Assembly (NCBI GenBank): GCA_003562605.1
Contig: PWUG01000122.1
Coordinates: 1-9,262 of the forward strand
Reading direction: 5' to 3'
DNA from: Syntrophomonadaceae bacterium
GTDB taxonomy: Bacteria > Bacillota_D > Dethiobacteria > DTU022
Length of the DNA: 9,262 nt
Below are positions 4,972 through 9,262 of this stretch, in pieces. Every line of letters begins with the position of its first letter. The stretch's first letter is position 1. The position numbers were made by a program, and so were the translations under genes. Below the pieces are notes generated by a model. The model ran no database searches. It was not told where the DNA came from and saw nothing but the letters and a program-made list of their open reading frames with translations.

Positions 4972-6318
4972 ATGAGTGATAAAACTGGACGGCCGGTTTC
5001 GTTCGAACCGGGATTAAAATCTCAGGAATTGACTAAAATGCGCGATCTGAATGTAGCTCGCGGCATCTCGTCTGTTATGCCAGTATTTGTAAAAAAAACA
5101 CAGGGCGCCCTGGTCTCAGATGTCGACGGTAACGAGTTTATTGACTTTGCAGGTGGTATCGGTGTGGTTAACTTTGGGCATAATCATCCCGCTGTCGTTG
5201 AAGCGATTAAAAAGCAGGCAGATCAATACCTGCATACCTGTTTTATGGTGGCCATGTATGAACCATATGTCCAGTTGGCTGCTAAGTTAAATGAATTCGT
5301 TCCAGGTAATTTTCCCAAAAAAACTGCTTTATTTAACAGCGGTGCCGAAGCTGTGGAGAATTCGATTAAGCTGGCCCGCCGTTTTACAAAAAAAACGGCT
5401 ATAATTTCTCTGGAGGGTGCATTTCACGGCCGGACACTAATGGCGATGACCCTGACCTCAAAAGTCAGGCCTTATAAATACGGGTTTGGGCCCTTTGCCC
5501 CTGAAGTCTACAAAATTCCGGCTCCTTATTGTTATCGCTGCCGCTTTGGCCTTACTTATCCCGATTGCGACCTGTATTGTGCCGGATACCTTGAGCAGTT
5601 CTTTGCCGTGGAGTGCACTGCCGACAACGTAGCTGCTGTTATAGCAGAGCCGGTGCAGGGTGAAGGCGGTTTTATTGTGCCTCCTCCGGATTACTTCAAA
5701 ATTCTTCACGAAATATGTCGGCGTAACGATGTTCTCTTAATTCTAGACGAGATCCAATCCGGATTTTATCGCACAGGTGATCCTCTGGCCAGCTATCATT
5801 ACAAGGTAACCCCTGATCTGATCACCATGGCCAAATCACTGGCCGGTGGTGTACCTATAAGTGCACTTACCGGTAGGGCCGAAGTTATGGATTCAGCGGG
5901 GCCGGGTGAAATTGGCGGCACTTATGGCGGGAACCCTCTTGGCTGTGCAGCTGCCCTGGCCGTACTTGACGCTTCTGAAAAAGAACAAATTGGTGAAAAG
6001 GCAAAAATAACCGGTTCAGCAACAGAAGACAGGTTAAAAAAGATGAAAGAAAAGTACACGTTAATCGGAGACCAGCGCGGCCTTGGCGCCATGCAGGCAA
6101 TTGAACTTGTCAAAGACAGGGAAACAAGGGAACCTGCACCTGAAGCAGCGAAGGCTATCGTAAAACGCTGTCATGATCGTGGCTTGATTATAATTACTGC
6201 AGGTATTTTCAGCAATGTTATCAGACTGCTTATGCCGGTAAACATCCCTGCCGATTACCTTAACCGGGGACTTGATATTCTGGAAGAGGCAGTTGCAGAA
6301 GAGCAGGGAGGCCTATAA
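4972..6318 (+). CDS. gabT: Class III aminotransferase, 4-aminobutyrate aminotransferase-like
   Basis: A 448-residue PLP-dependent enzyme, the usual GabT length. It shows NSGAEAVENSIKLAR and GAFHGRT in the cofactor region, the pyridine-nitrogen aspartate Asp259 in LILDEIQSG, the Schiff-base lysine Lys288 in MAKSLAGGVP, and GGTYGGNPLGCAAALAVL after it, very close to GabT. The family moves an omega-amino group, typically from GABA, to 2-oxoglutarate, giving a semialdehyde and glutamate. Cys187, Cys190, Cys199 and Cys203 form a CX2CX8CX3C cluster (PYCYRC and following), which E. coli GabT lacks. It is the first gene of the sigma54 operon; the next gene starts 4 nt after its stop. Linked aldehyde oxidoreductase and glutamate dehydrogenase genes support an amino-acid-degrading role. 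Beta-alanine, 5-aminovalerate, or another amine or even a racemase role within class III cannot be excluded. Confidence 0.9.
   Translation: MSDKTGRPVSFEPGLKSQELTKMRDLNVARGISSVMPVFVKKTQGALVSDVDGNEFIDFAGGIGVVNFGHNHPAVVEAIKKQADQYLHTCFMVAMYEPYVQLAAKLNEFVPGNFPKKTALFNSGAEAVENSIKLARRFTKKTAIISLEGAFHGRTLMAMTLTSKVRPYKYGFGPFAPEVYKIPAPYCYRCRFGLTYPDCDLYCAGYLEQFFAVECTADNVAAVIAEPVQGEGGFIVPPPDYFKILHEICRRNDVLLILDEIQSGFYRTGDPLASYHYKVTPDLITMAKSLAGGVPISALTGRAEVMDSAGPGEIGGTYGGNPLGCAAALAVLDASEKEQIGEKAKITGSATEDRLKKMKEKYTLIGDQRGLGAMQAIELVKDRETREPAPEAAKAIVKRCHDRGLIIITAGIFSNVIRLLMPVNIPADYLNRGLDILEEAVAEEQGGL
6306..6311 (+). promoter_or_regulatory. Ribosome binding site inside the gabT end supporting a TTG start
   Basis: GGGAGG lies within the last codons of gabT, 11 nt before TTG at 6323. 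Neither the in-frame start at 6272 nor the ATG at 6344 has a comparable site. Its place inside the upstream gene suggests translational coupling. Confidence 0.5.
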
Positions 6319-6322
6319 AAAA

Positions 6323-8083
6323 TTGTTTGGATCTTTTGGTAAAATGCTTATTATCGATTTAACAAAGTCAGATATCACTATAAAAAATCTTGACTCTGAT
6401 ATATTCAAAAACTTCCTGGGTGGTAAAGGTCTGGGCAGTTATCTGCTTATGAAAATGCTTCCACCGGGAGTTGATCCACTATCTGCTGATAATGTTCTTA
6501 TTTTCACCACAGGACCGGCAGTTGACACCGTTCTGGCACCTGCAAGCCGCTATGGCGTTTTCAGTAAATCGCCGGCTACAGGTTTTTACTCCGAATCCTA
6601 CAGCGGCGGACACCTTCCACCATTAATGAAGCGAACCGGTTACGATGCGATAGTTATAACCGGGGCTTCTCCAAAACCCAGCTTCATCAGTATAACCGAA
6701 GATGGGGTAAATTTTTATGATGCCGCAGAGATTTGGGGCCGGGAATCTTACGATGCTGAAGAAGCATTAAAGAAAGCAGTCGGTATGAGCGGAGTCCAGG
6801 CCCTTGTTATCGGTCCTGCCGGCGAAAGGAAAATCAGCTTCGCCTGTATCAAGAACAACCGCTGGCGCAGTGCCGGCCGGACAGGCCTTGGAGCGGTAAT
6901 GGGATCAAAGAATCTAAAAGGCATTGTTTTCAGCGGCAGTGCCAAAGCCCCCCTGGCCGATGAAGAAGGGTTGAAGAATTGGAACCGAAGTTTTTTTGAT
7001 CTCCACAAAGATTCACAGGCGGCACAGATGTACCGCCAAAAAGGAACTCCGGCCCTGGTGGCGATTACCAATAACGCCGGCTGTTTTCCCACCCGGTACT
7101 GGTCTGAAGGAAGGCTTGAAGGCTGGGAAAATATCAGTGCCGATTACATGCAAAACAGTATGGAAGTTAAGTCGCGCGGTTGTTACCGCTGTTTTTTTGC
7201 CTGCGGCAAGCTGACGACGGCGCTGCATGGACGTCACAAAGGGTTGCAGGTCGAAGGTCCTGAATTTGAAACCATCTATGCTTTTGGTGGTCTCTGCTGC
7301 ATAACCAGTATGGAAGATATACTCTATTTAAACGACTTATGTGACCGCTGGGGTATCGATACAATCAGCGCCGGTAATATTGCCGCTTTTGCTATCGAAG
7401 CCGGTTTAAAAGGAAGGTTAAAGGAAGCACCGTCTTACGGGGCTACCGATTCGATAGCCGTTTTTCTCAAATCGGTAGTTGACGGTACAGGTGAGGGGGC
7501 ATTATTCCGCGGGGGGATAAAGGAAGCAGCAGAAAAGTTAGAAATGGGAGAATTTGCTATTCATGTCAAGGGCCTTGAACCGGCCGGTTATGATCCGCGG
7601 GTTTTGAAAGGAATGGGATTGGCGTATGCAACATCTGATCGTGGAGCATGTCATTTAAGGACCACTTTTTACAAGCCGGAACTAAGTGGTATGATTGATC
7701 CGGCCCAGGTTAAAGAGAAAGCCAGGATGTTTGTAGATTATGAAGACAGGTTAAATATATACGACTGCCTGATTTTCTGCCGTTTTTATCGCGATCTGAT
7801 TCACTGGGAAGAGCTGATTACTATTTTGTTCCTTTTGACCGGTGAACGATACGGTGTGGCCGAGCTGCGTGCTGTGGCCGGGCGGATCCAGACTCTAACC
7901 AGGATGATCAACTTGAGAGAGGGGGCGACCAGGGCTGACGACATTCTGCCAAAACGTTTATTGAGCGAGTCGATAAATGAAGGTAAGAACCTGATCACCC
8001 GCGAAGAATTAGATTTGATGTTAGATGATTATTATCTTTTACGGGGCTGGGATGAAAACGGAATCCCACCGCGAGAAAATTAA
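6323..8083 (+). CDS. aor: Tungsten-dependent aldehyde:ferredoxin oxidoreductase
   Basis: A 586-residue AOR-family enzyme oxidising aldehydes to carboxylic acids with reduction of ferredoxin at a tungsten bis-pterin centre and one [4Fe-4S] cluster. Cluster ligands are Cys287, Cys290 and Cys294 (CYRCFFAC) and, far downstream, Cys486; Pyrococcus furiosus AOR uses Cys288, 291, 295 and 494. Pterin-binding motifs are seen as DRWGIDTISAG and DCLIFC. SDRGACHLR, with His444, probably holds the active-site histidine. The TTG at 6323 is chosen because FGSFGKMLIIDLT then aligns with the family start (YGYxGKxLxxDLT), and the residue numbering fits P. furiosus. ATG 6344 would cut conserved residues; 6272 would add 17 residues inside gabT. 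It sits between gabT and glutamate dehydrogenase, so its natural aldehyde is probably the gabT product. A dedicated detoxifying or acid-reducing role is also possible. Confidence 0.92.
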   Translation: MFGSFGKMLIIDLTKSDITIKNLDSDIFKNFLGGKGLGSYLLMKMLPPGVDPLSADNVLIFTTGPAVDTVLAPASRYGVFSKSPATGFYSESYSGGHLPPLMKRTGYDAIVITGASPKPSFISITEDGVNFYDAAEIWGRESYDAEEALKKAVGMSGVQALVIGPAGERKISFACIKNNRWRSAGRTGLGAVMGSKNLKGIVFSGSAKAPLADEEGLKNWNRSFFDLHKDSQAAQMYRQKGTPALVAITNNAGCFPTRYWSEGRLEGWENISADYMQNSMEVKSRGCYRCFFACGKLTTALHGRHKGLQVEGPEFETIYAFGGLCCITSMEDILYLNDLCDRWGIDTISAGNIAAFAIEAGLKGRLKEAPSYGATDSIAVFLKSVVDGTGEGALFRGGIKEAAEKLEMGEFAIHVKGLEPAGYDPRVLKGMGLAYATSDRGACHLRTTFYKPELSGMIDPAQVKEKARMFVDYEDRLNIYDCLIFCRFYRDLIHWEELITILFLLTGERYGVAELRAVAGRIQTLTRMINLREGATRADDILPKRLLSESINEGKNLITREELDLMLDDYYLLRGWDENGIPPREN

Positions 8084-8096
8084 TAAACAAAGAGTT

Positions 8097-8105
8097 AAGA
8101 GGAGG
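8097..8105 (+). promoter_or_regulatory. Ribosome binding site of the glutamate dehydrogenase gene
   Basis: AAGAGGAGG ends 7 nt before the ATG at 8113, a near-ideal site and the strongest in the operon. No promoter or terminator is seen in the 29-bp gap after the aldehyde oxidoreductase gene, so the two are probably cotranscribed. Confidence 0.75.
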
Positions 8106-8112
8106 ATTACTA

Positions 8113-9262
8113 ATGTCGGTAGATGTTGAAAAAGGCAAGAAGGATGACAATATCCTGGTGGCAACCTTAAGCATGATTAAGCAGGCGATTGATCTGGCAG
8201 GTTTATCTCCCGAGGTATATGAGCATTTGCGAACCCCGATGCGTTTTGTTGAAGTTGCTATTCCGGTGGAAATGGAAGATGGCGGTACAAAGGTATTTAC
8301 CGGTTACCGTTGCCAGCACAACAATGTTTTCGGACCATACAAAGGCGGCCTGCGCTATCACCCGGATGTCACAACTGACAGCATAAAGGCTCTTTCAATG
8401 TGGATGACCCTGAAGTGTTCACTGGTAGGAGTGCCTTTTGGTGGCGGTAAAGGAGCAGTTATTTGCGAACCGCAAAAAATGACTCAGAAAGAACGTGAAA
8501 GGATGACCCGCGGATACGTCCGTGCGCTGGGATCTATTCTTGGCCCCGAAACAGACATTCCGGCGCCCGATGTTTTTACAGATTCCCAGGTAATGGCCTG
8601 GATTGCTGACGAATACAGCAGCATCATGCGCGAACCTTCATTCGGAGTGGTTACAGGCAAACCCCTGGCTGTGGGCGGATGTGTCGGAAGAAATGAAGCA
8701 ACCGGACGAGGCTGTTACTTTGTAGCCAGGGAGGCAGCAAAAGCATTCAAAATTCCATTTGAAAAGGCCCGTATTGCTATTCAGGGCTTCGGGAATGTCG
8801 GCAGCAATGCTGCAATATTATTTGCTGATGAAGGCTGTCCGGTAATTGCGGTAAGTGATGTCAGCGGCGGCCTTTACAATAAAGATGGCATAGATGTCAG
8901 TAAACTGCTCGACCATGTCGAAAGAACCGGCTTTGTTACAGGTTTCCCCGGGGCTGAGGAGATCAGCAATCAGGAATTGCTGTCCATAGAATGCGATATC
9001 CTGATTCCTGCAGCTCTCGAAAGCCAGATTACCGAAAACAATGCCAACGACGTAAAGGCAAAAATTATTATTGAAGCAGCCAACGGCCCGACAACCCCCG
9101 AGGCAGATCAGATCCTGAAGGAGAACAATGTCCTGGTTGTCCCCGATATTTTGGCCAACAGCGGCGGGGTTACAGTTTCTTACTTTGAATGGGTCCAGAA
9201 CAACTATGGTTTCCGCTGGGACCTTGCTACTGTTAACAGGCGTCTCGAAGAAAAGATGGTCG
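8113..9262 (+). CDS. gdhA: Glutamate dehydrogenase (3' partial)
   Basis: The frame stays open to the right edge, with 383 residues visible of about 415-420. It catalyses reversible oxidative deamination of glutamate to 2-oxoglutarate and ammonium. Lys77 (PYKGGLRYHP), Lys101 (TLKCSL), Lys113 (PFGGGKG) and Asp153 (PAPDVFT) match Clostridium symbiosum GDH Lys89, Lys113, Lys125 and Asp165 at a constant offset of 12. Lys77 contacts the glutamate side-chain carboxylate and argues against leucine or valine dehydrogenase. The nucleotide-binding loop is GFGNVG (225-230), with SDVSGG (248-253) after the second strand. This resembles the RocG/GudB type, usually NAD-linked and catabolic, though cofactor choice is not certain. 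As third gene of the sigma54 operon it would recycle the glutamate formed by the aminotransferase. No frameshift was seen. Confidence 0.95.
   Translation, partial: MSVDVEKGKKDDNILVATLSMIKQAIDLAGLSPEVYEHLRTPMRFVEVAIPVEMEDGGTKVFTGYRCQHNNVFGPYKGGLRYHPDVTTDSIKALSMWMTLKCSLVGVPFGGGKGAVICEPQKMTQKERERMTRGYVRALGSILGPETDIPAPDVFTDSQVMAWIADEYSSIMREPSFGVVTGKPLAVGGCVGRNEATGRGCYFVAREAAKAFKIPFEKARIAIQGFGNVGSNAAILFADEGCPVIAVSDVSGGLYNKDGIDVSKLLDHVERTGFVTGFPGAEEISNQELLSIECDILIPAALESQITENNANDVKAKIIIEAANGPTTPEADQILKENNVLVVPDILANSGGVTVSYFEWVQNNYGFRWDLATVNRRLEEKMV

Overview
The window reads as chromosomal DNA of an anaerobic, amino-acid-fermenting bacterium of the Bacillota (Clostridia; Peptococcaceae- or Syntrophomonas-like). 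Pointers are strong AGGAGG-type ribosome binding sites, a nickel-pincer LarA-family enzyme, a tungsten-type aldehyde:ferredoxin oxidoreductase, a class III aminotransferase with a PYCYRC cysteine motif, and a CBS-PAS sigma54 activator. The lineage is inferred from gene content only.

Layout. (1) 1-1222, plus strand: 3' part of a LarA-family gene whose start lies left of the window. (2) 1259-2674, minus strand: a two-gene biotin operon, birA then bioY, converging on larA. Its birA product lacks the N-terminal winged-helix repressor domain, and a consensus sigmaA promoter sits just upstream (2704-2732). (3) 2675-2930: a divergent intergenic region with the birA promoter, a perfect 10-bp hairpin with a T-run on the minus strand, outer inverted repeats around it, and a cluster of helically spaced ATTACA motifs before the next gene. 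(4) 2931-4703, plus: a sigma54-dependent activator with CBS-like, PAS, AAA+ and Fis/TyrR-like HTH domains. (5) 4704-4971: a regulatory region with a near-consensus -24/-12 promoter (4908-4923), an 18-bp dyad abutting it and possible upstream activator sites. (6) 4972-9262 and beyond, plus: an operon of a GabT-like aminotransferase, a tungsten aldehyde:ferredoxin oxidoreductase and a glutamate dehydrogenase cut by the right edge.

How it fits together. The most interesting unit is 2931-9262. The activator probably switches on the operon through sigma54. The three enzymes form a closed route: the aminotransferase moves the amino group of an omega-amino acid (GABA, beta-alanine, 5-aminovalerate or similar) to 2-oxoglutarate, the aldehyde oxidoreductase oxidises the resulting semialdehyde to an acid while reducing ferredoxin, and glutamate dehydrogenase regenerates 2-oxoglutarate and releases ammonium. 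The unusual point is a ferredoxin-linked tungsten enzyme in the place normally held by an NAD(P)-dependent semialdehyde dehydrogenase. The enzyme families are well supported by residues; the substrate and the pathway are inference.

No rRNA, tRNA, CRISPR array, complete insertion sequence or phage gene was seen. The longer gene-free stretches (2675-2930 and 4704-4971) are described by the regulatory entries.
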